The position numbers and the translations under genes are program-made. Under the pieces are notes generated by a model. That model made no database searches. It had not been told where the DNA came from and worked only from the letters and a program-made list of their open reading frames with translations. This document shows, piece by piece, positions 47,598 to 58,235 of a stretch of DNA of 64,000 nucleotides. Source of the stretch: Edwardsiella ictaluri ATCC 33202 (GTDB taxonomy: Bacteria > Pseudomonadota > Gammaproteobacteria > Enterobacterales > Enterobacteriaceae); NCBI RefSeq assembly GCF_000264785.1, contig NZ_AFJI01000054.1:62001-126000 (forward strand), given 5' to 3'. Numbering within the stretch: position 1 is the stretch's first letter; each line of letters begins with the position of its first letter.

Positions 47598-48722
47598 ATG
47601 ACAAAACAGACGGTGCTTTATGATCAGCATGTGGCCGAAGGGGCGCGCATGGTGGATTTCCATGGCTGGATGATGCCGCTGCACTATGGCTCCCAGCTGG
47701 AGGAGCACCATGCGGTGCGCAGCGACGCCGGTATGTTTGATGTTTCCCATATGACCATCGTGGATCTGCATGGCGTCAGGGTGCGGGACTTTCTGCGCCA
47801 TTTGTTGGCCAACGATGTGGCACGCCTGACGCAGCCGGGTAAGGCGCTGTACAGCGCAATGCTGAACGCCAGCGGCGGGGTGATCGACGATCTGATCGTC
47901 TACTTTATGGCGGATCATCATTTTCGGCTGGTAGTTAACTCGGCGACCCGTGAGCGGGATTTAGCCTGGATCGGCGAACATGCGCCCGCCTTTGGCGTGG
48001 AGATATGCGAGCGTCGCGACCTGGCGCTGATTGCGGTACAGGGGCCAACGGCCCGCCAGCGGGTAGATGCGCTGCTGACGCCGGCGCAGCGTCAGATGGT
48101 CGCCGGGATGAAACCCTTCTTTGGCCGTCAGGTGGGATCGCTGTTTATCGCCACCACCGGCTACACCGGGGAGGATGGCTATGAAATAGCCCTGCCGCAG
48201 GATGAGGCGGTGGCCTTCTGGCAGCAGCTGGTGCAGGCGGGTATCAGGCCCTGTGGGCTGGCCGCCCGTGACACACTGCGCCTGGAGGCAGGAATGAACC
48301 TGTATGGTCAGGAGATGGATGAGCAGATCTCGCCGCTGGCGGCCAACATGGGCTGGACCATCGCCTGGGCGCCGCCGGAGCGTGATTTTATTGGCCGGGC
48401 GGCGCTGGAGCGTCAGCAGAGCCAGCATCCCGAGCAGCTGGTCGGTCTGGTGATGCGGGAGAAGGGGGTGCTGCGGGCGGGCATGACGATCCGTTGCCGC
48501 GATGGGCAGGGAGACCCTTGCCTGGGGACGATCACCAGCGGATCGTTTTCACCGACGCTGGGGTGCAGCATTGCGCTGGCGCGGGTACCGCAGGGGATCG
48601 GGGGTGAGGCGTGGGTCGAGATCCGCGGTCGTGAGCTGGCGCTCAGCGTGGTGAAACCGGGCTTTGTCCGTCACGGCCACAGCCTGATCCCACCCGCCGA
48701 TGCGACGGCAGTAGGCAACTAA
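47598..48722 (+). CDS. gcvT: Glycine cleavage system T protein (aminomethyltransferase)
   Basis: A 374-residue THF-dependent aminomethyltransferase (E. coli GcvT 364). It releases ammonia and passes the one-carbon unit from the lipoyl arm of GcvH to folate. Features: [47 protein letters not shown] and [19 protein letters not shown] is six bases before the ATG; the open frame begins earlier at 47526. First gene of gcvTHP. Confidence 0.96.
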   Translation: MTKQTVLYDQHVAEGARMVDFHGWMMPLHYGSQLEEHHAVRSDAGMFDVSHMTIVDLHGVRVRDFLRHLLANDVARLTQPGKALYSAMLNASGGVIDDLIVYFMADHHFRLVVNSATRERDLAWIGEHAPAFGVEICERRDLALIAVQGPTARQRVDALLTPAQRQMVAGMKPFFGRQVGSLFIATTGYTGEDGYEIALPQDEAVAFWQQLVQAGIRPCGLAARDTLRLEAGMNLYGQEMDEQISPLAANMGWTIAWAPPERDFIGRAALERQQSQHPEQLVGLVMREKGVLRAGMTIRCRDGQGDPCLGTITSGSFSPTLGCSIALARVPQGIGGEAWVEIRGRELALSVVKPGFVRHGHSLIPPADATAVGN

Positions 48723-48760
48723 CCAAGTGAAGCAACACATCATTCCAGGAGAGGGTGGCG

Positions 48761-49147
48761 ATGAGTAATGTGCCGACAGAGTTGAAGTATACCGCGTCCC
48801 ATGAGTGGGTACGCGCAGAGGAAAACGGGGTATTTTGCGTTGGGATCACCGACCATGCCCAGAGTTTGCTGGGCGATATGGTGTTTGTGGATTTGCCTGA
48901 GGTGGGGGCGCATATCGACACCGGTGCGGAGTGCGCCGTGGCTGAGTCGGTCAAGGCGGCATCGGATATCTATAGCCCGCTGGCGGGAGAGATCGTGGCC
49001 ATAAACGGTTCTCTGGAGGAGGCGCCGGAACAGGTCAATGCGGCGCCCTATGATGAGGGCTGGCTGTTCCGCATCCGGGCTGACGATCCTGCCGAGTTTG
49101 CGGCGCTGCTCAGCGCCGAAGGGTATCTGGCCGCGCTGGACGAATAA
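48761..49147 (+). CDS. gcvH: Glycine cleavage system H protein
   Basis: A 128-residue lipoyl carrier. The lipoylated lysine is Lys65 in [13 protein letters not shown], and [20 protein letters not shown] precedes it. It shuttles the aminomethyl group between GcvP, GcvT and Lpd. The ATG at 48761 follows AGGAGAGGGTG; a GTG two codons earlier is less likely. It lies 38 bases after gcvT. Confidence 0.97.
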   Translation: MSNVPTELKYTASHEWVRAEENGVFCVGITDHAQSLLGDMVFVDLPEVGAHIDTGAECAVAESVKAASDIYSPLAGEIVAINGSLEEAPEQVNAAPYDEGWLFRIRADDPAEFAALLSAEGYLAALDE

Positions 49148-49236
49148 GCGCGTGACCGCCGGGCCGCCTCAGTGGCGGCCTTTTGGTATGATTTGCCGGG
49201 CGCCGGGCTGCGGCGCAATCCAGGAATGCGTAAGCT

Positions 49237-52119
49237 ATGACTCAGACTCTTACCCAGCTTGAAAACAGTGATGCTTTTATTGCCCGCCATATTGGCCCCA
49301 CGCCGGAGGAGCAGCAGCAGATGCTGGCGCAGATTGGCGCAGCGGATCTCGATACGCTGCTGGCGCGCATCGTTCCGGCGGATATTCAGCTGCCCGCCGC
49401 GCCGCCCATCGGTGCCGCCTGCAGTGAGCAGCAGGCGCTGGACGAACTGCGGGCGATCGCTGCCCAAAACCAATGCTACAGATCGTTTATCGGCATGGGC
49501 TATTACGGCGTGCAGACACCGCCGGCCATCCAGCGCAACATGCTGGAGAACCCTGGCTGGTATACCGCCTATACGCCCTATCAGCCCGAAGTATCCCAGG
49601 GGCGTCTGGAGGCGCTGCTTAACTTTCAGCAGATGACCCTGGATCTGACCGGGTTGGATCTCGCCTCGGCGTCGCTGCTTGATGAGGCGACCGCCGCCGC
49701 CGAGGCGATGGGGCTGGCGCGACGTGCCAGCCGCCTTAAGCAGGCCAATACGTTCTTTATCGCGCAGGATGTGCATCCACAGACCATCGATGTGGTCTGC
49801 ACCCGGGCACAGAGCTGCGGGGTTGAGGTGATTATCGATGACGCCCGGCGGGCAGCGGATCACCGCGATCTGTTTGGGGTTCTGCTGCAGCAGGTCGGCA
49901 CGCAGGGCGATCTGCATGACTATCGCGCGCTGATGGACTCCCTGCGCGAGCGCGGCGTGATCACCTGTATGGCAGCCGATCCGCTGGCACTGGTGCTGCT
50001 GGAGGCGCCGGGGCGTCAGGGGGCCGACGTGGTGTTTGGCTCCGCTCAGCGTTTTGGCGTACCGATGGGCTACGGTGGCCCCCATGCCGCCTTCTTTGCC
50101 TGTCGCGAGGCGTTTAAGCGCGCCATGCCGGGGCGGATTATCGGTGTCGCGCGCGATGCCGCCGGGGAGCCGGCCCTGCGTATGGCGATGCAGACGCGTG
50201 AACAGCATATCCGGCGGGAAAAGGCCAACTCCAACATCTGTACTTCGCAGGTGCTGCTGGCCAATATCGCCGGTATGTATGCGGTGTATCACGGTCCGCA
50301 GGGGCTGCGGCGCATTGCCGAACGGGTTCATCGTCTGGCCGATATTCTGGCGCTTGGGCTGCAGCAAAAGGGGGTGACGCTGCGCAACCACTGCTGGTTC
50401 GACACCCTGACAGTGGCGGTGCCCGACAAGGGGGCGGTGCTGGCGAGGGCTCTTGGCTTTGGCATCAACCTGCGCGGCGATCTGGATGGGGCGGTCGGCA
50501 TCAGCTTTGACGAGTGCAGCACGCGTGACGATCTGGAGGCACTGTTTACCATCCTGCTTGGCGACGGCCACGCGCTGGATATCGATACCCTGGATACGCT
50601 GGTGCAGGAGGCCTGCGAGGGCAGTATTCCGGCGGCGCTGCTGCGCCGCGAGCCGATCCTGACGCATCCGGTGTTCAACCGCTATCACAGCGAAACCGCC
50701 CTGATGCGCTATATGCACGCGCTGGAGCGGCGCGATCTGGCGCTGAATCAGGCGATGATCCCGTTGGGCTCCTGTACCATGAAGCTGAACGCCGCTGCCG
50801 AGATGATCCCGATCACCTGGCCTGAATTCGCCGCGCTGCACCCGTTCTGTCCGCCAGAGCAGGCGCAGGGCTACCGGCTTCTGCTGAGCCAGCTGGCGGA
50901 GTGGCTGGTACAGCTGACGGGATATGACGCCGTCTGCCTGCAGCCCAACTCCGGCGCTCAGGGGGAGTATGCCGGTCTGCTGGCGATCCGCCGCTATCAT
51001 GAAAGCCGGGGCGAGGGGCAACGTACCCGCTGCCTGATCCCGGCCTCGGCCCACGGCACCAACCCGGCCTCGGCGCAGATGGCCGGGATGGAGGTCGAGG
51101 TGGTGGCATGTGATGAGCAGGGCAATATCGATCTGCACGACCTGCGTGAGCGGGCGCGGCAGGCGGGGGAGCGCCTGGCGGCGATTATGGTGACCTACCC
51201 CTCGACCCACGGCGTATATGAGGAGACTATCCGCGAGGTGTGCCAGATAGTGCACCAGTACGGTGGTCAGGTGTACCTGGACGGCGCCAATATGAACGCA
51301 CAGGTCGGGATCACCACACCCGGCTATATCGGCGCCGATGTTTCGCACCTGAATCTGCATAAAACCTTCGCCATCCCACACGGCGGTGGCGGGCCGGGAA
51401 TGGGGCCAATCGGCGTCAAGGCTCACCTGGCACCCTTTGTTCCCGGCCACCGGGTGGTACAGCTGGCCGGTCTGACCACCCGTCAGGGGGCGGTCAGTGC
51501 CGCACCGTTCGGCAGCGCATCCATTCTGCCCATCAGCTGGATGTATATCCGCATGATGGGGGCTGAAGGGCTGCGCCGCGCCAGCACGGTGGCGATCCTT
51601 AACGCCAACTATATCGCTCGCCGTCTTGGCGCGGTCTACCCGGTGCTGTACCGCGGGAAGGAGGGCTATGTGGCCCATGAGTGTATCCTGGATCTGCGCC
51701 CGCTGAAGGCGCGCAGCGGCATCAGTGAAATGGATATCGCCAAGCGTCTGATCGACTATGGCTTCCACGCACCGACCATGTCCTTCCCGGTCGCCGGGAC
51801 GCTGATGGTCGAGCCGACGGAGTCGGAGAATAAGGCTGAGCTGGATCGCTTTATCGCCGCCATGCTGGCCATTCACGATGAGATCACGCGCGTCGAGACC
51901 GGTGAGTGGCCGCTGCAGGATAACCCGTTGGTTAATGCGCCCCATACCCAACGTGAGCTGGTGGGGGAGTGGCATCACCCCTATGGGCGGGAGCTGGCGG
52001 TGTTTCCCACGCCGCAGACGCGGGAGAATAAGTACTGGCCGGCGGTAAAGCGCCTGGACGATGTCTATGGCGATCGCCATCTGCAGTGCTCCTGCCCACC
52101 GCTGAGCGACTGGGCGTAG
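49237..52119 (+). CDS. gcvP: Glycine dehydrogenase (decarboxylating) P protein
   Basis: A 960-residue PLP enzyme (E. coli 957) that decarboxylates glycine and loads GcvH. The PLP lysine is Lys709 in [18 protein letters not shown]. Other motifs: [33 protein letters not shown] and [17 protein letters not shown]. It ends the gcvTHP operon with a strong terminator. A very long reading frame on the opposite strand is a codon-bias shadow. Confidence 0.97.
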   Translation: MTQTLTQLENSDAFIARHIGPTPEEQQQMLAQIGAADLDTLLARIVPADIQLPAAPPIGAACSEQQALDELRAIAAQNQCYRSFIGMGYYGVQTPPAIQRNMLENPGWYTAYTPYQPEVSQGRLEALLNFQQMTLDLTGLDLASASLLDEATAAAEAMGLARRASRLKQANTFFIAQDVHPQTIDVVCTRAQSCGVEVIIDDARRAADHRDLFGVLLQQVGTQGDLHDYRALMDSLRERGVITCMAADPLALVLLEAPGRQGADVVFGSAQRFGVPMGYGGPHAAFFACREAFKRAMPGRIIGVARDAAGEPALRMAMQTREQHIRREKANSNICTSQVLLANIAGMYAVYHGPQGLRRIAERVHRLADILALGLQQKGVTLRNHCWFDTLTVAVPDKGAVLARALGFGINLRGDLDGAVGISFDECSTRDDLEALFTILLGDGHALDIDTLDTLVQEACEGSIPAALLRREPILTHPVFNRYHSETALMRYMHALERRDLALNQAMIPLGSCTMKLNAAAEMIPITWPEFAALHPFCPPEQAQGYRLLLSQLAEWLVQLTGYDAVCLQPNSGAQGEYAGLLAIRRYHESRGEGQRTRCLIPASAHGTNPASAQMAGMEVEVVACDEQGNIDLHDLRERARQAGERLAAIMVTYPSTHGVYEETIREVCQIVHQYGGQVYLDGANMNAQVGITTPGYIGADVSHLNLHKTFAIPHGGGGPGMGPIGVKAHLAPFVPGHRVVQLAGLTTRQGAVSAAPFGSASILPISWMYIRMMGAEGLRRASTVAILNANYIARRLGAVYPVLYRGKEGYVAHECILDLRPLKARSGISEMDIAKRLIDYGFHAPTMSFPVAGTLMVEPTESENKAELDRFIAAMLAIHDEITRVETGEWPLQDNPLVNAPHTQRELVGEWHHPYGRELAVFPTPQTRENKYWPAVKRLDDVYGDRHLQCSCPPLSDWA

Positions 52120-52134
52120 GTTATCTCACGCGGG

Positions 52135-52169
52135 CGGGCGATCGGTGACGGTCGCCCGTCTCCTTTTTT
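52135..52169 (+). terminator. Rho-independent terminator of gcvTHP
   Basis: GGGCGATC / GGTCGCCC-type stem of about eight pairs with a six-base loop, followed by CTCC and six T residues. Confidence 0.75.
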
Positions 52170-52604
52170 GCGTATGCCCAAGGTGCCGTATCGACGGCGC
52201 ACTCCCTGCTCCCCGGGACGCTCCCGCGTTTTATGAATACTTTACGCATGAAATATTCTAATTAATAATCCGGCAGTTGGTGAGCGGAATCTCTGGTTCT
52301 TTTTTATTATAAGTTAATTAAAATCAAAGTGTTGTATTTTTATTGCCTGTTATTACTTGCACTAATCATCACTTTTATTCATGCGTTGATCGGCAATTTC
52401 CCCAGATGGTCAGGGGGATAAAGTGTGATAGAGTTCTCATCGTTAAATGTTGCCATTGTGGAGAGGCGTTTTCTCCGCCCGCCGGCAGCGTACCGCTCCC
52501 GCGTTTATCCGGTTTATGTTACCGCGCCCGTTTGCCGGGCGACGGCGGCATGCTATTTCCGTTTAGACGCCTAATACACCGACAGGCAAAAATAAAAACG
52601 GGTA
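52170..52604. promoter_or_regulatory. agcS control region with a GcvA-type word
   Basis: A 435-base leader region. TGAAATATTCTAAT at 52249-52262 repeats exactly the word upstream of gcvT, and a further CTAAT is at 52362. The 3' half (52450-52604) is GC-rich and can fold; it contains GGAGAG at about 52459 and ACAGGCAAAAA at about 52581, words also seen in glycine riboswitches, but the conserved core between them is not recognisable. No gene is supported. Confidence 0.5.
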
Positions 52605-54026
52605 ATGTCAGGTATGGAACTTTTGGCACAGTGTGTGAACCGCATCAATAGTCTGTTGTGGAATGAGCTATTGATTTTTTTACTCTGCGGCACGGGGATC
52701 TATTACACCCTGCGTCTGGGCTTTATTCAGATCCGTCATTTCGGCTCCGGCTTTCGCGCGCTGTTTGGTGGTATGTCTCTGTCCGGCGATAAGGCGGACA
52801 AACAGGGGATGAGCTCATTTCAGGCGGTCGCCACGGCGATTGCAGGCCAGGTAGGTACCGGGAACCTGGCCGGTCCGGCAACGGCGATCGTCGCCGGTGG
52901 CCCGGGTGCTATTTTTTGGATGTGGGTCTCCTCATTCCTGGGCATGGCGACGATTTATGCCGAGGCCATTCTGGCGCAGAAATATAAGTCTTTTGATAAA
53001 CAGGGACACGTTGTCGGCGGCCCGGCTTATTACATTGAGAAAGGACTGAACTGTAAATGGCTGGCCGCGCTGTTTTCTGTGCTGATTATTTTTGCACTGG
53101 GCTTTATCGGTAATATGGTGCAGTCCAACTCGATCGCCGCCGCCTTTGAGGGCTCACTGGGTGTTCCGGGCTGGATCGTCGGAGTGGTTCTGGCCGTGCT
53201 GACCGGCGGGGTTATCATGGGTGGGCTGCGCAGTATCGCCTCCTTCACGGAGAAGGTGGTACCGACCATGGCGGTATTCTATCTGATCGGTGCGCTGCTG
53301 ATCCTGGGCCTGAACGCCCACTATATTCTGCCGGCGTTCAAGGCTATCTTCGTAGCGGCGTTCAACCCACAGGCGGTACTGGGCGGCGGTGCGGGGATCG
53401 CTATCCAGCAGGCGATGCGTTTCGGTATTGCCCGCGGCCTGTTCTCGAACGAGGCCGGGATGGGGTCAACGCCGCATGCCCATGCGGTGGCCAAGGTAAA
53501 GCACCCGGAGCAGCAGGGCTTTATTGCCATGATGGGGGTATTTGTGGTGTGCGTGATCGTCACTCTGACGGCGCTGGTGATCATCACTTCTGGAATGGCA
53601 ATGTGGCAGCAGGGCGGGCAGGCGCAGGCCTCTTTCCTCGGCGTATTTTCAGGCCAGGGGATTGCCGTGACCCAGCAGGCATACTCCTATTTTTATGGCC
53701 ACTTTGGCAGCCTGTTTATTTCCGCCTCACTGTTCTTCTTCGCGTTCTCAACCATCATTGGCTGGTACTACTATGCGGAGACCAACGTTCGCTATCTGTT
53801 TAACTCACAGAAAGCGGTGCGGGTGTATCAGATGTTGGTGGTCGCCTTTATCTTTATCGCCTCTTTCTTCCACGTGGAGCTGGTGTGGAATATGGCCGAT
53901 ATGTTCAATGGCCTGATGGTGCTGCCGAACCTCGCCGCGCTGTTGCTGTTGTCGCCGGTGGTGATCCGCCTGACCCGGGAAATCGGCCAGCGCCGTGACG
54001 ACAGTGCAGTCACCGAAGGCGAATGA
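52605..54026 (+). CDS. Alanine/glycine:cation symporter, AgcS family
   Basis: A 473-residue sodium-coupled amino-acid symporter with about 11 membrane segments. Family signatures are AGQVGTGNLAGPATAIVAGG, GPGAIFWMWVSSFLGMATIYAE, FSNEAGMGSTPHAHAVA and FAFSTIIGWYYYAE. The start may be ATG 52605 or ATG 52614; neither has a strong site. It follows the glycine cleavage operon and shares with it an upstream GcvA-type word, suggesting glycine as the substrate. It ends at a strong bidirectional terminator. Confidence 0.92.
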   Translation: MSGMELLAQCVNRINSLLWNELLIFLLCGTGIYYTLRLGFIQIRHFGSGFRALFGGMSLSGDKADKQGMSSFQAVATAIAGQVGTGNLAGPATAIVAGGPGAIFWMWVSSFLGMATIYAEAILAQKYKSFDKQGHVVGGPAYYIEKGLNCKWLAALFSVLIIFALGFIGNMVQSNSIAAAFEGSLGVPGWIVGVVLAVLTGGVIMGGLRSIASFTEKVVPTMAVFYLIGALLILGLNAHYILPAFKAIFVAAFNPQAVLGGGAGIAIQQAMRFGIARGLFSNEAGMGSTPHAHAVAKVKHPEQQGFIAMMGVFVVCVIVTLTALVIITSGMAMWQQGGQAQASFLGVFSGQGIAVTQQAYSYFYGHFGSLFISASLFFFAFSTIIGWYYYAETNVRYLFNSQKAVRVYQMLVVAFIFIASFFHVELVWNMADMFNGLMVLPNLAALLLLSPVVIRLTREIGQRRDDSAVTEGE

Positions 54027-54046
54027 TGTGGGTAGAGTGAGCATGA

Positions 54047-54079
54047 CGGCGGCAGGGGACTCTCCCCTGCCGCCGTTTT
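54047..54079. terminator. Bidirectional terminator between agcS and trhA
   Basis: A perfect 13-bp stem CGGCGGCAGGGGA / TCCCCTGCCGCCG with a CTC loop and four T residues on the plus side. trhA converges three bases beyond. Confidence 0.88.
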
Positions 54080-54081
54080 AC

Positions 54082-54735
54082 TTAGAGGTATAGATAGATA
54101 GCGAAGAAGTGACAGGCGCTGCCGCCGAGGACAAAGGTATGCCAGATAGCGTGGTTGTAGGGAATACGCTTGCAGACGTAGAAGATAACCCCCAGGGTAT
54201 ACACGATCCCCCCCAACGCCAGCAGCGCGATCCCCGCGCCGGAGAGGCGCATCGCCAGCTGATAGATAACGATCAGCGAGAGCCAGCCCATGGTTAGATA
54301 GGTGATCAACGAGACGATCTTAAAGCGGTGGGCGAAGGCCAGCTTAAACAGGATCCCCAGCAGAGCCAGTATCCAAATCACCGCCATCAGTCCGCGCGCC
54401 AGCGGTGAATCCAGCCCAACCAGTAAAAAGGGGGTATAGGTTCCGGCGATCAGCAGATAGATGGCGCAGTGGTCAAAGACTTTAAGCCAGCGCTTGGCTG
54501 CCCGGTTAGGGATGGCGTGGTAGAGGGTTGAGGCCAGAAACAGCAGTACCATACTGCCGCCGTACAGGCTATAGCTGGTAATGGCCATCGCGCTGGCACC
54601 GTTGCCGATAGCCTGTAGCAGCAGCAGGACCAGCCCGACGATCCCCAGAATAAAACCGATGCCGTGGCTGATGCTATTGGCGACCTCTTCGGTCAGAGAG
54701 TATCCCGGTTGCAGCGGGGAAGCGGTTGTCATCAT
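54082..54735 (-). CDS. trhA: TrhA/hemolysin III family membrane protein (YqfA)
   Basis: A 217-residue protein with seven membrane helices. Hallmarks of the HlyIII/PAQR family are the N-terminal [27 protein letters not shown] followed by [17 protein letters not shown], and the C-terminal [20 protein letters not shown], the metal-binding histidines. E. coli YqfA has been linked to unsaturated fatty acid homeostasis. Two ATGs begin the frame (54735, 54732). It converges on agcS. Confidence 0.92.
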   Translation of the reverse strand: MMTTASPLQPGYSLTEEVANSISHGIGFILGIVGLVLLLLQAIGNGASAMAITSYSLYGGSMVLLFLASTLYHAIPNRAAKRWLKVFDHCAIYLLIAGTYTPFLLVGLDSPLARGLMAVIWILALLGILFKLAFAHRFKIVSLITYLTMGWLSLIVIYQLAMRLSGAGIALLALGGIVYTLGVIFYVCKRIPYNHAIWHTFVLGGSACHFFAIYLYL

Positions 54736-55340
54736 CGTATGATCTCACGCAGGGAAGCCTGACCCGCGACGGGCTTAAGTAAGCCGGAGGAAACGTCTCC
54801 CAACGCGAGGTCATTCCACCAGTGAAGGAATGGCCTAGAGTAGCTGAGAATAATTCCAGTGTACACGTGTAAGCTAAAAAACGTTGTCGCGTGCAGTCAT
54901 ATAGCGGGAGGTAATGTGCTTAAAATAACAAATAGTCACTTTAAGTATTACTTTTGCAACAGCGGATCGCCGTCGTCAGGAGCATCTTTCTCCGTTGCGT
55001 GAGGGATTTTCGGGGTGAATAGTTATCTTATTGAATTTATTGGAGTGTTTTTTAACCAAAAAAGAAATATTCTGCACGGAACGTCTCCAACTTATTAATT
55101 TGAAAAGAATCTCAATTAATGTATTATTCCTGCGTAAATTTTCTCCGCAATCGTGAACGCAATCGATTACGCTTTTAAAAAACTCTTACTTGATCACAGA
55201 TTTCTGTATCCGCTTATTTCTATAATGCGCCAGGCCAACGAGCGGGCGTTCGTGCGAGTGATGGCTGATTTGTGGCGATGTTGACATATTGTCGTTGTCT
55301 CCCTCTGTGTGGGGAGCTTTTTAAGGTAAGTGGCACTCAT
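54736..55340. promoter_or_regulatory. Divergent trhA/tsx control region
   Basis: About 600 bases without a gene. On the tsx side a TATAAT (55221-55226), a TCACA half-site of CRP at 55194-55198 centred near -42 and an upstream palindrome fit a CRP-activated promoter, as at E. coli tsx. On the trhA side an imperfect hairpin near 54820-54835 (CATTCC / GGAATG) lies in the leader; I do not recognise it. Confidence 0.5.
55157..55172. promoter_or_regulatory. PurR/CytR-type palindromic operator upstream of tsx
   Basis: ACGCAATCGATTACGC is nearly palindromic and keeps 12 of 16 positions of the PurR consensus ACGCAAACGTTTGCGT. It lies just upstream of the putative CRP site, where CytR control is known at E. 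coli tsx. Which LacI-family protein binds cannot be told. Confidence 0.45.
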
Positions 55341-56213
55341 ATGAAAAAAACAATTTTAGCTGCGGGCGCTCTGCTGTCCTGTCTCTCCACCAGCGTCACG
55401 GCAACGGCGGCGGACAATAATGGCGAGTATCTTTCCGACTGGTGGCACCAGAGCGTTAACGTGGTGGGGAGCTACCATACCCGCTTTGGGCCGTTCCGTA
55501 ACAATGATGTATATCTGGAGTATGAAGCCTTTGCCAAGAAGGACTGGTTCGATTTTTATGGCTATGTAGATGTCCCGAAGTTCTTCGGTACCGGCAACAC
55601 GGTCGATAAAGGGATCTGGGATAAAGGCTCCCCGTTGTTTATGGAGATTGAGCCGCGTTTCTCTATCGATAAGCTGACCGGTCTGAACCTGGGCTTTGGT
55701 CCATTCAAAGAGTGGTACTTCGCGAACGACTATGTCTTTGACATGGGACGTAACAGCGATAGCCGCCAGAATACGTGGTATATGGGTCTGGGGACCGACA
55801 TTGATACCGGTCTGCCGATGAGCCTGTCGCTGAACGTGTATGGCAAGTACCAGTGGGAAAACTACGGTGCGGCCAACGAAAACAGCTGGGACGGCTACCG
55901 GGTGAAGGTGAAGTACTTCGTGCCGTTGACCGAGCTGTGGGGCGGCAATCTGAACTATATCGGCTTCACCAACTTTGATTTCGGCTCCCGTCTGGGCGAT
56001 AAATCCGGGGTCGGTAGCAACGGCAACCAGCTTCGCTCCAATAACTCTATCGCTTCCAGCCATATTCTGGCACTGAACTACACCCATTGGCACTACTCCG
56101 TGGTGGCCCGTTACTTCCATAACGGTGGCCAGTGGAAAGCGGGTGCTGCACTGGGCGAAGATCTGCATCCGACCGGCTGGGGCTACTACCTGGTGGTGGG
56201 GTACAACTTCTGA
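55341..56213 (+). CDS. tsx: Nucleoside-specific outer membrane channel Tsx
   Basis: A 290-residue outer-membrane beta-barrel with a signal peptide ending near residue 23 (TATA, then ADNNGEY). The mature sequence follows E. coli Tsx closely: [64 protein letters not shown], ending VVGYNF. It passes nucleosides into the periplasm and is a phage and colicin receptor in E. coli. It supplies NupG and PnuC encoded elsewhere in the window. Confidence 0.96.
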   Translation: MKKTILAAGALLSCLSTSVTATAADNNGEYLSDWWHQSVNVVGSYHTRFGPFRNNDVYLEYEAFAKKDWFDFYGYVDVPKFFGTGNTVDKGIWDKGSPLFMEIEPRFSIDKLTGLNLGFGPFKEWYFANDYVFDMGRNSDSRQNTWYMGLGTDIDTGLPMSLSLNVYGKYQWENYGAANENSWDGYRVKVKYFVPLTELWGGNLNYIGFTNFDFGSRLGDKSGVGSNGNQLRSNNSIASSHILALNYTHWHYSVVARYFHNGGQWKAGAALGEDLHPTGWGYYLVVGYNF

Positions 56214-56233
56214 TTCCACGCCATGTCTGTATC

Positions 56234-56260
56234 AAGGCCCCGCTGCGACGGGGCCTTTTT
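56234..56260 (+). terminator. Rho-independent terminator of tsx
   Basis: AAGGCCCCG, loop CTGCGA, CGGGGCCTT and a five-T tract. Confidence 0.9.
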
Positions 56261-56374
56261 CATGGATCCAAAAGAGGAAGACGTGCAGGAACACGAGCCG
56301 TTTTTCTGTGCCGTGTTTTGCGCCATGATGTCGGGACTGTGCGGCGAACTTTTCTGGCCTAAGGAGCTATCATC

Positions 56375-57199
56375 ATGACCCGACACCTCAGCAAGGATAC
56401 CCAACTGTGCATGTCACTGGCGGCACGCCCGGGTAACTTCGGCACCCGTTTTCATAACTATCTGTATGACGCGCTGGATCTGGATTATCTGTATAAGGCC
56501 TTTACCACCCGCGATATTATCGCCGCCATCGGCGGCGTCAGGGCGCTGGGTATCCGCGGCTGCGCTATCTCCATGCCGTTTAAAGAGGCGGTGATCCCGC
56601 TGGTGGATGAGATGGATGCCTCGGCAGCCGGGATCGGATCGGTGAATACCCTCGTTAATACGGATGGCTGGTTGAAGGCCTATAACACCGACTATATCGC
56701 CATTGCCCAGCTGTTGCGTCAGTATGCACTCGATCCCGCCATGACCTTTGCCCTGCACGGCAGCGGCGGCATGGCCAAGGCGGTCGCCTGCGCGCTGCGG
56801 GACGCGGGGTTTACCCGTGGCTATATCGTGGCGAAAAATGCCGAGTCCGGTCAGCATCTGGCCGCGCAGTATGGCTATACCTGGTGCCGAGAGCTGCCGG
56901 TGCAGACGCCCGTCGATCTGCTGATCAACGCCACGCCGGTGGGGATGCTCGGCGGTGAGTTTGCCGGCGCGCTGTCATTTCATCCTGCGCGTATCGTGCA
57001 GGCCCACGCGGTATTCGAGGTGGTGGCCATACCAATAGCGACGCCGCTGGTTCAGGCGGCACGGGCAGCGGGTAAAACGGTGATCACCGGGGCGGAGGTG
57101 TTTGCCATTCAGGCGGTGGAGCAGTTTGTCCTGTATACCGGCATTCGCCCGGAGCATGGACTGTTTTTGCAGGCCGCGGCCCACGCCCGGGGCGAGTGA
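56375..57199 (+). CDS. Shikimate dehydrogenase-like protein (HI0607 type)
   Basis: A 274-residue NAD(P)-binding enzyme of the AroE superfamily. The catalytic lysine is Lys70 in CAISMPFKEAVIPL, with Asn91-Thr92 and NTD at 104-106; the dinucleotide loop is GSGGMAKAV. The usual AroE N-terminal shikimate-binding Ser motif (SKSPxxHN) is replaced by MSLAARPGNFGTRFHNYLY, typical of the Haemophilus HI0607 group, which acts poorly on shikimate. It is therefore unlikely to be the main AroE. It is monocistronic after the tsx terminator and converges on ygfZ. Confidence 0.85.
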   Translation: MTRHLSKDTQLCMSLAARPGNFGTRFHNYLYDALDLDYLYKAFTTRDIIAAIGGVRALGIRGCAISMPFKEAVIPLVDEMDASAAGIGSVNTLVNTDGWLKAYNTDYIAIAQLLRQYALDPAMTFALHGSGGMAKAVACALRDAGFTRGYIVAKNAESGQHLAAQYGYTWCRELPVQTPVDLLINATPVGMLGGEFAGALSFHPARIVQAHAVFEVVAIPIATPLVQAARAAGKTVITGAEVFAIQAVEQFVLYTGIRPEHGLFLQAAAHARGE

Positions 57200-57239
57200 C
57201 GCCCGACCACGGACGTCGCTGTGGCGGGCGTGGCGGGAA

Positions 57240-58235
57240 TCACTCCTGCTGATCGGTGCTATAGGGCAGGGGCGACAGTGTCAGCTGGCTCCGCGCGTCG
57301 TCGCGTACCCGCAGTACGCTGTCAGCCGGGAGATCGCTGCTCAGCACCGCCTGCAGATAGACGCCTCCGTCAGCCAGCCGCTGTGCCGCCAGTACCGTGC
57401 CGCTGCGTCGCCAGCTGTCGCCCAGACGCAGCTCCAGATCTTCGCTGGCGTGCGGCAGTCGCTCTGCGCTACCGCGCAGCCAGAACAGCGCCCGTCGGTT
57501 GGCGCCGCGGTATTTGGCGCGCGCCACCATCTCCTGACCGCTGTAGCATCCCTTGGTAAACGAGATCCCGCCCAGCGCTTGCAGGTTTACAGCTTGGGGC
57601 AGGAAGCTATCGCAGTTGGGCTCATCGATGAGTGGGATCCCGGATTCAATATCCAGCGCCAGCCACTGGGCGCTGTCCGCCAGACGTGCACGTGCGGACA
57701 GCGGGGCGAAGATCCGTTCTGCTTCATCCGCATCATCGCAGATCAGCAGGTAGCGCGGCTGCGGCCAGGCCATATAGAGCAGATGGCTACGGCCAGCCTG
57801 CAGCAGCGGCGCGTCGGCGTCCGGCAGCCGTGGAAAGAGTGCGCCGAGGGCTTCGCTTGCCTGTGCACCGGCGACCCCCAGCAGCACCGCCCCCTCGTCG
57901 CTGACGATGCTGGCCTTGGCAAATACCGCATACTTTTTCAGCTCCAGCATCTGCAGGGTGGCTACGCTACGGCGCAGCAGGTAGGTGAAGCCATCACGGC
58001 GACGCAGCAGACGCAGGCTGCTCCACAGCTTGCCTTGGGCATCGCAGTGGCCGCACAGCGTATGCTGCGTGGCGGCCAGCGATGGCAGGTCGGCGGTAAG
58101 CTGCCCCTGCAGGTAGCTTTGCGCATCCGGGCCACTGACGTTAATCGGCAGCCAGTCATCCAACCGCATCAGGGTCAGGGGAAGGTGCTCTGCGGCCAGA
58201 GGTGGCTGCGGGGAGAAGGGGGCATTAAGGTTCAT
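57240..58235 (-). CDS. ygfZ: Folate-dependent Fe-S cluster/tRNA modification protein YgfZ
   Basis: A 331-residue GcvT-like folate-binding protein (E. coli 326). The signature KGCYSGQEMVARAKYRG begins at residue 228, with the essential Cys230; DLPSLAATQHTLCGHCDAQG is the N-terminal landmark. It supports maintenance of certain Fe-S enzymes such as MiaB. The ATG at 58235 has AGGGA seven bases upstream; the open frame begins at 58274. It is divergent from sdhE as in E. coli. Confidence 0.95.
   Translation of the reverse strand: MNLNAPFSPQPPLAAEHLPLTLMRLDDWLPINVSGPDAQSYLQGQLTADLPSLAATQHTLCGHCDAQGKLWSSLRLLRRRDGFTYLLRRSVATLQMLELKKYAVFAKASIVSDEGAVLLGVAGAQASEALGALFPRLPDADAPLLQAGRSHLLYMAWPQPRYLLICDDADEAERIFAPLSARARLADSAQWLALDIESGIPLIDEPNCDSFLPQAVNLQALGGISFTKGCYSGQEMVARAKYRGANRRALFWLRGSAERLPHASEDLELRLGDSWRRSGTVLAAQRLADGGVYLQAVLSSDLPADSVLRVRDDARSQLTLSPLPYSTDQQE

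Noticed and set aside
49048..52080. A 1010-codon open frame on the strand opposite gcvP
   Set aside because: It mirrors gcvP in an antisense frame, has no family features, is rich in His/Arg/Gln as expected from GC-rich codon shadows, and has no ribosome site or promoter. gcvP itself is unmistakable.
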